Below, piece after piece: positions 31,527 through 40,723 of a stretch of DNA of 64,000 bases. How positions within the stretch are numbered: the stretch's first letter is position 1; each line of letters opens with the position of its first letter. Both the position numbers and the translations under genes were made by a program. Source of the DNA: Azoarcus_F sp036734105 (GTDB lineage Bacteria; Pseudomonadota; Gammaproteobacteria; Burkholderiales; Rhodocyclaceae). The stretch lies in the NCBI GenBank assembly GCA_036734105.1, contig DAIMZH010000010.1:1-64000 (forward strand). The letters are read 5' to 3'. The notes under the pieces were generated by a model, which was not told the origin of the DNA, did no database searches, and saw only the letters and a list, made by a program, of their open reading frames with translations.

Positions 31527-33509
31527 ATGAGCCTGGTCGATAAGCTTGCTTCCTATTCGGAATGGCGTGGCGAAGTGACAGCCTCGATAGAGGATTTGCG
31601 ACAATGGCTGAACCGGTCGGATGTCGGTGATGCGCAAACGGATTTGCGTTTGCGCTATGTTTCGGAGCGTCTCAGGGATGACCGACTGACGATTGCCTTC
31701 GTTGCCGAGTTCTCACGGGGCAAGTCCGAGTTGATCAATGCAATTTTCTTTGCCGATCTCGGGGGCAGGGTCTTGCCGTCCAGCGCAGGGCGGACGACCA
31801 TGTGTCCGACCGAGCTTGAATGGCACGAAGGCGCCAGGCCGCAGATACGGCTTTTGCCCATCGAGACACGACGAAACCGGGCCACCGTGGCGGAGATGCG
31901 TCGCGACGCTGCGCAGTGGACTGCGCATTCGCTTGACCCAACCAACACCCAAAGCCTGCAGACTGCGATGGCGAGAGTGGGAGAAACCGAGCGGGTGACG
32001 GTAGAGGATGCTGGCGAGCTGGGCTTTGATGTGGATGTGACCGGCTTGCAAGGGCTGAAGCCCGATTCCGAAGGTCTGGTCGAGATTCCGCGATGGCGTC
32101 ACGCCATTGTTTCTTTTCCCCACCCTTTGCTGGCTCAGGGGCTGGTGGTGCTCGACACGCCGGGGCTGAACGCGATTGGTGCCGAACCGGAGCTGACGCT
32201 GTCCTTGCTGCCCAACGCTCACGCCGTACTGTTTGTGCTGGCGGCCGACACCGGCGTGACGCAAAGTGATATGACAGTCTGGCGTGATTTCGTGCGTAGC
32301 GGAAGGCGTCCGGGGCGTGGTGAATTGGTGGTTCTCAACAAGATTGACGGTTTGTGGGACGGTTTGCGCGATGAAGCGCGGATCGAGTACGAGATTAACC
32401 GTCAGGTGCAGCAGGCTGCTGCCACGCTGGAATTGTCAGCCACACATATCCATCCGGTGTCAGCCCAGAAGGCCTTGGTAGGGCGTATCGCAAACGATCC
32501 GGCACTGGTTAAACGCAGTCGCATCGACGGCCTTGAGCGAGCGCTTGCCGAAGACGTGTTGCCGCTCAAGCGTGAGATTGTGCGAGACAACACGCTGGTT
32601 GAAGTGGACGAGCTGGTGTTGCAGACCCGCGAGTTGCTCAACGCCCGCCTGCAGGGTTTGCAGGACCAGTTGAGAGAGCTGGGTGATCTGCGTGGCAAGA
32701 ACCAGGGCGTCATCGAATACATGATGCGCAAGGTGCGTACCGAAAAATCCGAATTCGAGCAGGGGCTGCAAAAATATTACGCCGTGCGCAGCGTGTTTTC
32801 GACGCTTACCAACAGCCTGCTGGCGCATCTCGGGCTGGATGCTTTGCGCGAGGAGGCCAAACGCACCCGTGAGGCAATGGACGCGGCCACCTTTACGCGG
32901 GGTCTGAAAACCGCCATGGAGAGCTTTTTTTTGCATCTCAGGGATAATCTGTCGCGTTCAACGGCAGATGTCGGCGAGATCACCAACATGCTTGACACCA
33001 TGTACAAGCGCTTCAGCGTAGAGCATGGTCTGAAATTGACGCGACCAGAGTCTTTTTCCACGCAACGCTACGAGCGCGAGCTGGACCGTCTGGAGACAGC
33101 TTTCAATCGGCAGATCAACACCACGCTGACTTTGCTCACCACAGAGAAGCATACGTTGACGCAGAAGTTCTTCGAAACCGTCGCGCTTGAGGCGCATCGG
33201 ACTTTCGAAGGGGCCAATCGCGATGTCGAGCAGTGGCTACGTGCGGTGATGGCACCTCTGGAAACCCAGGTGCGCGAGTATCAGCTCCAGCTCAAACGTC
33301 GCCTGGAAAGCGTCAAGCGTATTCATCAAGCCACCGATACGCTGGACGATCGGCTGGAGGAGTTGCGTTTGAGCGAAACAGCAGTGCGCGCGCAAATTGT
33401 TACGCTCGAAGATCTCAGAGCGGCAGTGAACGAATCTTTTGCCGAGGCAGGGCTGGGTGTGCCTGTCGAGCGCGCGAAAAAGACAGGGGCGTCAGGCCGG
33501 GCGGCTTGA
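31527..33509 (+). CDS. Bacterial dynamin-like GTPase
   Basis: This protein of about 660 residues has an N-terminal GTPase domain. G1 is VAEFSRGKSELINAIFF, G2-region RTTMCPTELEW, G3 VVLDTPGLNAIG and G4 VVLNKIDGLWD. The remaining 400 residues are helical, with long coiled-coil stretches such as LQGLQDQLRELGDLRGK, as in dynamin-family proteins that remodel membranes. I choose the second ATG (31527), 7 bases after GGAG; 31524 is possible. The frame open to 31344 overlaps mutM and is not used. Cellular role unknown. Confidence 0.85.
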   Translation: MSLVDKLASYSEWRGEVTASIEDLRQWLNRSDVGDAQTDLRLRYVSERLRDDRLTIAFVAEFSRGKSELINAIFFADLGGRVLPSSAGRTTMCPTELEWHEGARPQIRLLPIETRRNRATVAEMRRDAAQWTAHSLDPTNTQSLQTAMARVGETERVTVEDAGELGFDVDVTGLQGLKPDSEGLVEIPRWRHAIVSFPHPLLAQGLVVLDTPGLNAIGAEPELTLSLLPNAHAVLFVLAADTGVTQSDMTVWRDFVRSGRRPGRGELVVLNKIDGLWDGLRDEARIEYEINRQVQQAAATLELSATHIHPVSAQKALVGRIANDPALVKRSRIDGLERALAEDVLPLKREIVRDNTLVEVDELVLQTRELLNARLQGLQDQLRELGDLRGKNQGVIEYMMRKVRTEKSEFEQGLQKYYAVRSVFSTLTNSLLAHLGLDALREEAKRTREAMDAATFTRGLKTAMESFFLHLRDNLSRSTADVGEITNMLDTMYKRFSVEHGLKLTRPESFSTQRYERELDRLETAFNRQINTTLTLLTTEKHTLTQKFFETVALEAHRTFEGANRDVEQWLRAVMAPLETQVREYQLQLKRRLESVKRIHQATDTLDDRLEELRLSETAVRAQIVTLEDLRAAVNESFAEAGLGVPVERAKKTGASGRAA

Positions 33510-33518
33510 CACCCCTGT
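33483..33518 (+). terminator. Possible terminator hairpin at the end of the dynamin-like gene
   Basis: ACAGGGG (33483-33489) pairs with CCCCTGT (33512-33518), and the stem can extend with GTCA/TGAC. It overlaps the 3' end of the gene and is followed by only short T runs. A second small hairpin, TGAGCG-GTAG-CGCTCA, is at 33535-33550, at the end of the convergent ferredoxin gene. Confidence 0.4.
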
Positions 33519-33547
33519 TGTTATGCGTATTGATTGAGCGGTAGCGC

Positions 33548-33802
33548 TCAGGCTTCGGCGTTGGTCAGCTTGAGAAACTTCTCCATGAGTTGTTCCTTGG
33601 TTTCGCTGTGGTCGGGGTCCAGCGGGATACAGTCGACCGGGCAGACCTGCTGGCACTGCGGTTCGTCAAAGTGTCCGACGCATTCGGTGCACTTGGACGG
33701 ATCGATCTCATAGATCTCTTCGCCCTGGTAGATGGCGCCGTTGGGGCATTCGGGTTCGCATACATCACAGTTGATGCACTCATCGGTGATTATCAAGGCC
33801 AT
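33548..33802 (-). CDS. YfhL-family 2[4Fe-4S] ferredoxin
   Basis: This 84-residue ferredoxin begins MALIITDECINCDVCEPECP, the first CxxCxxCxxxCP cluster motif. The second is SKCTECVGHFDEPQCQQVCP, where a short insertion separates the second and third Cys, typical of the YfhL/FdxA-like group. It is a small electron carrier, with unknown partners. It lies 12 bases downstream of coaD, a frequent neighbour. Confidence 0.95.
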   Translation of the reverse strand: MALIITDECINCDVCEPECPNGAIYQGEEIYEIDPSKCTECVGHFDEPQCQQVCPVDCIPLDPDHSETKEQLMEKFLKLTNAEA

Positions 33803-33814
33803 TTGGGGTTCCTC

Positions 33815-34306
33815 TCAGGGTTTCGTGTTGAACTTGGTGCTGAGCCGTTCCAGAACGACTGGTTGCACAAATTTGCCGACATCGCCACCCAATCTGGCGA
33901 TTTCCCGCACCATGGTGGCCGATATGAACATGTATTCTTCGGCAGGTGTCAGGAAGACGGTTTCGACATCGGGGTAAAGCTTGCGGTTCATGCCCGCCAT
34001 CTGGAATTCGTATTCAAAGTCCGAGACCGCCCTCAGGCCACGCAAGATCACGCGGGCGCCCTGAGCGCGCAGGAAGTTCATCAACAGACCGTTGAAGCCG
34101 ACGATTTCCACGTTGCCGAAGGGTTCGAGGATTTCTCTCGCGATCTCCACCCGCTCGTCCAGCGGGAACAGCGGCGCTTTGGCAGGGCTTTCGGCGACGC
34201 CTACCACTACGCGGTCGAACAACAGCGAGGCGCGACGTACCAGGTCTTCGTGGCCCCGGGTCAGCGGATCGAAGGTGCCCGGATAAACCGCCACGGTTTG
34301 TTTCAT
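33815..34306 (-). CDS. coaD: Phosphopantetheine adenylyltransferase
   Basis: CoaD (163 residues) makes dephospho-CoA, the penultimate step of CoA synthesis. The nucleotidyltransferase motif is GTFDPLTRGH, and MFISATMVREIARLGGDV matches the C-terminal ISSTxVRE block. I start at the ATG at 34306 (MKQTVAVYPGTF), as in homologues. The start overlaps the rsmD stop by four bases. Confidence 0.97.
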   Translation of the reverse strand: MKQTVAVYPGTFDPLTRGHEDLVRRASLLFDRVVVGVAESPAKAPLFPLDERVEIAREILEPFGNVEIVGFNGLLMNFLRAQGARVILRGLRAVSDFEYEFQMAGMNRKLYPDVETVFLTPAEEYMFISATMVREIARLGGDVGKFVQPVVLERLSTKFNTKP

Positions 34307-34842
34307 TCGTCTGGTCCTTTCATGAGATGAAAGCACACCTGCCCGGCCCGGCCGGAGCGAACGGTCTGCCACTGTCCCAGTTTGTCGAGCGGGGTTTCCG
34401 CCTCGACATAGAGCCAGCCATCCGGTTTGACAAGTTTCCCGAGCAAAGGCTGAAGTTGATCGAGCCAGCCCTGACGATAAGGTGGGTCGAGAAACAACAG
34501 ATCAAAGCGACGGGAGCATCTGCGGGCGAATTCTACCGCATCGTCACGTACGATCTCTACATGCGACGCCTGAAGGGTCTTTTTGGCATCGCGTAGCGCC
34601 TCAAAGGCAAGCGGGTTGCGTTCGACCAATATCACCGAGTTTGCGCGGCGAGAGGCAGCCTCGAAACCGAGCACGCCAGTGCCCGCGAAGAGGTCAAGAC
34701 AGTCCAGGCCTTCGAGATCTTGCCCTAGCCAGTTGAAGAGTGTTTCGCGCACACGATCCGGGGTGGGCCTCAAGCCGCTCACTTTGGCGATTGGCAACAA
34801 GCGGGATCGCCACTCACCACCGCAAATCCGAACCCGGCTCAA
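34303..34842 (-). CDS. rsmD: 16S rRNA (guanine-966-N2)-methyltransferase
   Basis: RsmD (179 residues) methylates G966 of 16S rRNA. SAM-binding motif I is LDLFAGTGVLGFEAASR, and the catalytic DPPY is in DLLFLDPPYRQGW. The N-terminus RVRICGGEWRSRLL and RPTPDRVRETLFNWL are characteristic. It overlaps both the upstream M16 gene and coaD by four bases, showing a tightly coupled operon. Confidence 0.97.
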   Translation of the reverse strand: MSRVRICGGEWRSRLLPIAKVSGLRPTPDRVRETLFNWLGQDLEGLDCLDLFAGTGVLGFEAASRRANSVILVERNPLAFEALRDAKKTLQASHVEIVRDDAVEFARRCSRRFDLLFLDPPYRQGWLDQLQPLLGKLVKPDGWLYVEAETPLDKLGQWQTVRSGRAGQVCFHLMKGPDE

Positions 34843-36182
34843 TTGTCGGCCGCGCCACTATCTGCGCGGTCTCCCTCGCCTCCGGCGACAACCGTAATCA
34901 AGTGCTCGGGCCTGACTCTGCGCGAAAAGGCGTCTTGCACCTGTTCGGCGGTGACGGCTGCGGCGAGTTTCGGGTAGGTGTCCAGCCAGTCAAGCGGAAG
35001 ACCGTAAAAACCGATCATGGCAACGTGATCGAGGATCTTGCGGTTCGAATCCAGGCGCAGGCCAAAGCCATTGATGATGTTGTTCTGAGCGGCCTCTAGT
35101 TCTTCCTGGGAGGGGCCATCCGCAATGAAGTCGGTGAGCACACGCCTGACGACCTCAAGCGCTGATTCGGTCTGCGCTCCACGGGTCTGCAGTCCGATCT
35201 GGAACGGGCCGGCTACACGATGAGGATGAAAGAAGCTGAACACGCTGTAGGCGTAGCCGCGTGCATCCCGCACCTCCTTGGTCAGGCGTGAGGTAAAACC
35301 ACCCCCGCCCAGCACATGGTTGCCCACCAGCAAGGGGTAGTAATCCGGGTCGTCACGACTCATGCCCGGCATGCCGACCGCGATGTGCGCTTGCGCCGAC
35401 GGGTTGGCAATGCGAATGGTGGCAGCCTGAGGCATGGCTGGCTCGGTGATCGCAGGCGCGGGCGTGCCTGCTGGTAGCGCGCGGGTGAGCGCGTCGGCAA
35501 TCGCGGCGGCGCCTTCCCTGTCGGTGTCGCCCACGATGGTGATGGTCGCGTTGGTGGTGACATAGTACCGACGGTGAAAGTCCAGCAGGTCTGCACGACT
35601 GATGGCGCTCAGTGATGCTTCCGTGCTTTGGTTGCCATAGGGGTGTTCCGGATAGATTGCGGCGCTGAAGGCGCGAGCGGACAGGGTGGCTGGGCGGGTC
35701 AGGGATTCACGCAGACCGGCAAGGCTGCGGGCGCGCTCGCGCTCCAGCGCATCTTCAGGAAAAGTCGGCTTTGCCAGCAGCTTGGCAGCCAGCGTGATGG
35801 CTGCATCCCGCTCCGCATCGCTGGACAAGGTTCTCAGGCTGAGGCTGCTGCGGTCGCGGTCAGTGCTGCCGCCTATCTGTGCGCCGAGGTCGGCTATGGC
35901 GTCCGCTATGGCTTGTTCGTCCAGGTCGATTGTACCGGTCTCAAGCAGCCCCCGGGTCATTGACGCCAGCCCCTCAAGTCCGGCGGTGTCCAGCGAACTG
36001 CCGGCGGCGAAGTCTACCTGGATGTCGAGCATGGGTAGTTCGCGGCTCTGGACGAAATACACGCGGGCGCCCGAGTCGCTCAGCCAGTGTTCGATATTGA
36101 CGCCTGCTTGTGCAGAGGTGGCACTGAGTGTGCCAACAATGGCGATGCCAGCGGCGATTGCCCTGATGCCTTCGGTAATCAT
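34839..36182 (-). CDS. M16-family peptidase-like protein, inactive-type subunit
   Basis: This 447-residue protein has a signal peptide (AIAAGIAIVGTLSATSAQA) and two M16 half-domains. The HxxEH position aligns with GLASMTRGLLETGT, so all three catalytic residues (H, E, H) are absent. The C-terminal half retains VRDARGYAYSVFSFF, the R-Y region that positions substrate in M16 heterodimers. It is therefore probably the non-catalytic partner of the intact M16 protein encoded upstream (36221-37582), working in the periplasm. Confidence 0.9.
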   Translation of the reverse strand: MITEGIRAIAAGIAIVGTLSATSAQAGVNIEHWLSDSGARVYFVQSRELPMLDIQVDFAAGSSLDTAGLEGLASMTRGLLETGTIDLDEQAIADAIADLGAQIGGSTDRDRSSLSLRTLSSDAERDAAITLAAKLLAKPTFPEDALERERARSLAGLRESLTRPATLSARAFSAAIYPEHPYGNQSTEASLSAISRADLLDFHRRYYVTTNATITIVGDTDREGAAAIADALTRALPAGTPAPAITEPAMPQAATIRIANPSAQAHIAVGMPGMSRDDPDYYPLLVGNHVLGGGGFTSRLTKEVRDARGYAYSVFSFFHPHRVAGPFQIGLQTRGAQTESALEVVRRVLTDFIADGPSQEELEAAQNNIINGFGLRLDSNRKILDHVAMIGFYGLPLDWLDTYPKLAAAVTAEQVQDAFSRRVRPEHLITVVAGGEGDRADSGAADN

Positions 36183-36220
36183 CTTGTGTCTTGCTCCCGA
36201 TGCTGTGCTTGCGTGCTTGA

Positions 36221-37582
36221 TCAGTAGTTGCCGGGTGGCTGAGAGGCGGCTGCAGTGGGGGATGACAGCGGCACGAGCTCTGCGCGGGTCAGCATTTGCG
36301 GGTCAAAAAACCGGCGCGCAACATCTTGTACCTGCTCAGCGGTGACACGCCGGATGCCGTCCAGCATCGCCTCGTCGTCACGCCACGAGAAACCCGCCAT
36401 CTCCAGAAAACCGATTTCCATGGCCTGACCCATCAATGAGTCGCGCTTGAAAACCTGACCCGCAACTGCCTGGGTGACCACTCTGCGCAACTCGTCATCG
36501 GTGATTCCCTCTTCAGCCACGAGCCGCAACTGGTCGAGCAGGGAAGCTTCGAGTTCAGTCACGCTGTGGCCGGCTGCCGGTGTGCCAATCAGGGCGAACA
36601 GCGACGGGCCACGTCCGGTGGCGCCGTAACTTGCTCCGGCTGACACCGCCACCCGTTGTTCTCGGACGAGGTGTCGCGGCAGTCGCGCGCCATCATAGCC
36701 ATCAAGCACCGCAGCCAGCACTTGCAATGCATAGGCGTCAGTGTCGGCGTGGGCGTCACGCAGCGAAGGCACCGGCCAGGCGAGCGCGAGCATGGGTAGC
36801 TCGGCTGGAGCACGCACAATGGTGTGGCGCGGGCCATGCTGGGGGGGCTCCCCTGGAATGCGGCGATCGGGTAATGCGCGCTGCGCAATGGCGCCATAGT
36901 GCTGCCGGGCGAGTTCGAACACCGTTTGGTGATCAACGTCGCCCACGACCACCAAAGTCGCGTTATTGGGGGCATACCAGTCGTCATACCAGCGTTGCGC
37001 GTCATCCAGCGTGTAGGCTTCGATGTCCGTCATCCAGCCTATGATGGGTCTACGGTAGGGATGGGCCTGAAGGGCTGTGGCCATAAGCTGTTCGAAGACC
37101 AGTGAGCGTGGGTTGTCGTCGGTACGTAGCCGACGCTCTTCCTTGACCACTTCGACCTCGGGCAGGAATTGCGCCAGGCTGAGCTGCAGGTTGACCATAC
37201 GGTCTGCTTCCAGGGCCATCATCTGGTCGAGGTGTGCTGGCGGGATCTGCTGAAAATAAGCGGTGTAGTCGCGGCTGGTAAAGGCGTTGTCGCGTCCACC
37301 CACGGCCGACACCCGCCGATTGAATTCCCCCGGACCCACCGTTTGGGTTCCCTTGAACATCATGTGTTCAAGCATGTGCGCTATGCCGGACCGCCCGTCC
37401 GGTTCATCCATCGAGCCTGCCTGATACCACACCATATGCACCACAGAGGGGGCTCGTCGGTCTTCCTTGACAATAACCTTCATGCCGTTTTCAAGGAATG
37501 TTTCAAAGGGGTTTGCGCTCGCCGGCGTGGTCAGCACCAGCGCGGCGGCAAGCCCTGTCAAGGCAAACAGTCGGTTACGCAT
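36221..37582 (-). CDS. M16-family zinc metallopeptidase, catalytic subunit
   Basis: This 453-residue protein has a signal peptide (LFALTGLAAALVLTTPASA) and the intact zinc motif GIAHMLEHMMFKGT (HxxEH), with the distal ligand glutamate in EVVKEERRLRTDD. The start at 37582 is preceded by AGGA; the frame extends to 37597. It lies upstream of the inactive-type partner gene, and both head the rsmD-coaD-ferredoxin unit. Substrates are unknown. Confidence 0.94.
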   Translation of the reverse strand: MRNRLFALTGLAAALVLTTPASANPFETFLENGMKVIVKEDRRAPSVVHMVWYQAGSMDEPDGRSGIAHMLEHMMFKGTQTVGPGEFNRRVSAVGGRDNAFTSRDYTAYFQQIPPAHLDQMMALEADRMVNLQLSLAQFLPEVEVVKEERRLRTDDNPRSLVFEQLMATALQAHPYRRPIIGWMTDIEAYTLDDAQRWYDDWYAPNNATLVVVGDVDHQTVFELARQHYGAIAQRALPDRRIPGEPPQHGPRHTIVRAPAELPMLALAWPVPSLRDAHADTDAYALQVLAAVLDGYDGARLPRHLVREQRVAVSAGASYGATGRGPSLFALIGTPAAGHSVTELEASLLDQLRLVAEEGITDDELRRVVTQAVAGQVFKRDSLMGQAMEIGFLEMAGFSWRDDEAMLDGIRRVTAEQVQDVARRFFDPQMLTRAELVPLSSPTAAASQPPGNY

Positions 37583-37702
37583 CTCGATATCCTGCATCTG
37601 ATAAAATCATGAGCTTATTCGCGTGGCGCAACGCCCGGGGCCGCTATCTTAGCGTCAACCGGCTGGCCAGGCGCCACTTGCCCCTTATTGACCGGACCCA
37701 TC

Positions 37703-38899
37703 ATGTTTGGTTTCCTCAAGAAAAAACCCAAGCCCGAAACTCCTTCTCCCGTCGTTGAGCCGAACGAGGCCGCTGCACAACAGCACATGCCGGATGAGGT
37801 CGTGGCTGAGCGAGTTGCGCCAGCCCCCGGACCGCAAGTTGACCAGCCACAGCAGGCCGTGGCCGAAGTGGCACCGGCTATGCCCGCGCCAGAGCCTGAA
37901 CGAAAGCCGGAGCCAAAGCCGGAGCCAAAGCCCCCGGTGACTGCAAGCGAGCCTGCAGCACCAGCCAAGCTGTCGTGGGCAGAACGTCTCAAGGCCGGGC
38001 TGAGCCGCACCCGTCAGCAGATCGGCGGAGGCCTGGCCAACCTCTTTGGTTTGCGCAAGATCGACGAGGACTTGCTTGAGGAACTGGAAAGCACGCTATT
38101 GATGGCCGACTGTGGTGTCGAGGCCACCCAGTATCTGATCGATGAGCTACGCCGTCGCTGGAAGCGCGACCATCTTGAAACCGCAGATCAGCTTCAAAAG
38201 GCATTGGCTGACTGCCTGTACGGGATTCTCGCGCCACTTGAGCAACCCTTGCAGGTGGATGGGCACAAACCCTTCGTCATCATGATTGCGGGCGTCAACG
38301 GGTCAGGCAAGACCACCTCGATTGGCAAACTGGCCAAACATTTTCAGGCACAGGGCAAGAGCGTGCTGCTGGCAGCGGGAGACACTTTCCGGGCTGCCGC
38401 GCGCGAGCAACTGCAAACCTGGGGCGAGCGCAACAATGTGACCGTGGTGGCGCAGGATTCGGGCGATTCGGCCGCAGTCATCTACGACGCAGTCAATGCC
38501 GCCAAGGCACGTGGCATAGACGTGGTGCTGGCCGACACCGCAGGGCGGCTGCCAACCCAGCTTCATCTCATGGAGGAGATCGCCAAGGTACGACGTGTCA
38601 TCGCCAAGGCGCTGCCAGGTGCACCCCATGAGGTCTTGCTGGTGCTGGATGCCAACATCGGACAGAACGCACTGACCCAGGTAAAAGCCTTTGACTCAGC
38701 AGTCGGGGTCACCGGTCTGGTGTTAACCAAGCTGGATGGCACTGCCAAGGGAGGTGTGGTGGCAGCAATTGCCCGTCAGACCCCCAAACCTCTGCGCTAT
38801 ATCGGTGTGGGTGAAGGCATCGACGATCTGCAACCCTTCCGCACCCGTGAATTTGTCGATGCCCTGTTTGCCCAGCCCTCATCCAGTAAAGAAAAATGA
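37703..38899 (+). CDS. ftsY: Signal recognition particle receptor FtsY
   Basis: FtsY (398 residues) is the membrane receptor for SRP. An acidic, Pro/Glu-rich N-terminal A domain (to about residue 85) precedes the NG domain. The G motifs are GVNGSGKTTSIGKLAKHFQ, DTFRAAAREQL, DTAGRLPTQLHLMEE and TKLDGTAKGG. The ATG at 37703 (MFGFLKKKPKPE) is the likely start. It is divergent from the M16 genes and upstream of ftsEX. Confidence 0.97.
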   Translation: MFGFLKKKPKPETPSPVVEPNEAAAQQHMPDEVVAERVAPAPGPQVDQPQQAVAEVAPAMPAPEPERKPEPKPEPKPPVTASEPAAPAKLSWAERLKAGLSRTRQQIGGGLANLFGLRKIDEDLLEELESTLLMADCGVEATQYLIDELRRRWKRDHLETADQLQKALADCLYGILAPLEQPLQVDGHKPFVIMIAGVNGSGKTTSIGKLAKHFQAQGKSVLLAAGDTFRAAAREQLQTWGERNNVTVVAQDSGDSAAVIYDAVNAAKARGIDVVLADTAGRLPTQLHLMEEIAKVRRVIAKALPGAPHEVLLVLDANIGQNALTQVKAFDSAVGVTGLVLTKLDGTAKGGVVAAIARQTPKPLRYIGVGEGIDDLQPFRTREFVDALFAQPSSSKEK

Positions 38900-39007
38900 G
38901 CCCACTACGCTGCTGCGTTGTCCAAAGCTTTGGCAGTGGTATCCGTCGCACAGCCGATGTTGATGGTTTTTTTGGGTACTTGATTTGCGTATGCACCGAG
39001 GTATCAC

Positions 39008-39673
39008 GTGATCGTCTTTGAGGATGTGGTCAAGCGTTATCCGGGCAATTATGTTGCGCTTGCCGGCGTCAGCTTTGAGGTCCGGCATGGTGAGTTTGCG
39101 GTGCTGTCCGGTCACTCCGGCGCAGGCAAGAGCACCTTGCTCAAGCTCATCCCGGTGATCGAACGGCCAACCGAGGGGGCAGTGAAGATCAACGGGCAGG
39201 ATGTATCGCAACTGCGGGCAGCGGCGATCCCTTACCTGAGACGAAATCTTGGCCTTGTGCTGCAGGACAGCCGTCTGTTGTTTGACCGCAGTGTTTTCGA
39301 AAACGTATTGCTGCCGCTGGCCATTACCGGGCTTCCGCCGCGTGATGCGGCCCGGCGGGTCAGTGCCGCGCTGGAACGGGTCGGCCTTGCCGGGCGGGAG
39401 CGCGAGATGCCTGCAGGCTTGTCTGGTGGCGAACAGCAACGCGTGGCGATTGCACGTGCCATCGTCAATCGACCATCGGTGTTGATAGCCGATGAGCCGA
39501 CCGCGCATCTTGATAGAGGCTATGCTTCCGAGATTGCTGCCTTGTTCAAGTCATTTAACGAGGCTGGCGTGACCGTCATCGTTTCCACCCACGACGAAAG
39601 CCTTTTTGCGGGGCTCAACCCACGTCGGTTGGCCTTGGCCAAGGGCATACTGGTCGGAGATTCGTCATGCTGA
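39008..39673 (+). CDS. ftsE: Cell division ATP-binding protein FtsE
   Basis: FtsE (221 residues) is the ATPase of FtsEX, which activates peptidoglycan hydrolases at the septum. Walker A is GHSGAGKSTLLKLI, the ABC signature LSGGEQQRVAIARAI, and Walker B VLIADEPTAHLD. The start is a GTG with GAGGT five bases upstream. A gene-free stretch of about 108 bases separates it from ftsY. It overlaps ftsX by 7 bases. Confidence 0.97.
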   Translation: MIVFEDVVKRYPGNYVALAGVSFEVRHGEFAVLSGHSGAGKSTLLKLIPVIERPTEGAVKINGQDVSQLRAAAIPYLRRNLGLVLQDSRLLFDRSVFENVLLPLAITGLPPRDAARRVSAALERVGLAGREREMPAGLSGGEQQRVAIARAIVNRPSVLIADEPTAHLDRGYASEIAALFKSFNEAGVTVIVSTHDESLFAGLNPRRLALAKGILVGDSSC

Positions 39674-40569
39674 ACTGGCTACAGATGCACTGGCGGGCTT
39701 TCCATCTAGCGCTCAGGCGCTTGCTTCGTCAGCCGGTCGGCACGGTCTTGTCGGCGCTGGTGGTAGGCATTGCGCTGTCCTTGCCGGCGGCCGGATACCT
39801 GTTGCTGGAAAACCTCGCGACGCTGGCCAGAGGGGTGTCAGGAACACCGGAGATCAGCCTGTTCATGCACGACGACGCGGGCGACGCGCAACTGGCCGAC
39901 ATTGAGCGCAGATTGCAGGGGGATTCCCAAGTGGCCAGCTACCGCTTTGTTTCCCGCAGCGAGGCACTCGAACAACTGTCTCGTAGCGGGCTGGGTGACG
40001 TGCTCGGCGGGCTTAGCCGCAACCCGTTGCCCGATGCTTTTGTGGTGGCGCCGCGCGGGGATGATCCGGAATTCTATCGCGCCCTGGCCGAACGCTTTCG
40101 AGACTGGCCGGCGATTGAACATGTGCAGCTCGATTCCGAATGGGTCGAACGTCTGTATGCCCTGATCGAGCTTGGAAAGTCAGTCGTTCTGATGCTGGCC
40201 GGCCTGCTCGGGTTTGCGCTGGTTGTCGTCACCTTCAACACCATCCGTCTGCAGATACTCACCCAGCGTCAGGAGATCGAGGTCTCCCGCCTGCTTGGGG
40301 CGACCGATCCCTTCATCCGACGGCCGTTCTACTGGTTTGGCAGCCTGCAGGGTTTGCTGGGTGGCGTGGTGGCGTGGGCCACCGTGCAGGCAATGATAGA
40401 CGCCCTGAGTGTGCCGGTTGATGGGCTGGCGCGCACCTACGGCGCGGTTTTCGAGTTGTCCGGCCCGGATTTGTCAGCCACGCTCGTCATTCTCGGCTTT
40501 GCTGCGTTTCTGGGCTGGCTAGGCAGCGCCATCTCGGTGCGCCGCCATCTGGCCGAACGCTTGCAGTAG
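39667..40569 (+). CDS. ftsX: Cell division membrane protein FtsX
   Basis: FtsX (300 residues) is the permease-like partner of FtsE. It has an N-terminal membrane helix (VGTVLSALVVGIALSLPAAG), a periplasmic domain (about 50-165) that contacts hydrolase activators, and three C-terminal helices (e.g. VVLMLAGLLGFALVVVTFNT). IRLQILTQRQEIEVSRLLGA is the conserved cytoplasmic loop. The length is normal. Confidence 0.96.
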   Translation: MLNWLQMHWRAFHLALRRLLRQPVGTVLSALVVGIALSLPAAGYLLLENLATLARGVSGTPEISLFMHDDAGDAQLADIERRLQGDSQVASYRFVSRSEALEQLSRSGLGDVLGGLSRNPLPDAFVVAPRGDDPEFYRALAERFRDWPAIEHVQLDSEWVERLYALIELGKSVVLMLAGLLGFALVVVTFNTIRLQILTQRQEIEVSRLLGATDPFIRRPFYWFGSLQGLLGGVVAWATVQAMIDALSVPVDGLARTYGAVFELSGPDLSATLVILGFAAFLGWLGSAISVRRHLAERLQ

Positions 40570-40723
40570 GAGGTCGGCCGGCACCCCGTCCGGTGCCTGG
40601 CCTGGCCAGCAGAAACCGCCTTTGACCGCTCGCCATGCTCTTGATTTCGTGGCAAACGCCCAGGTGCCGTGGCTTTGGTTGGACTCACCCAGCGGATGCG
40701 TCCAAATGCGGTTGCGAGGATCG

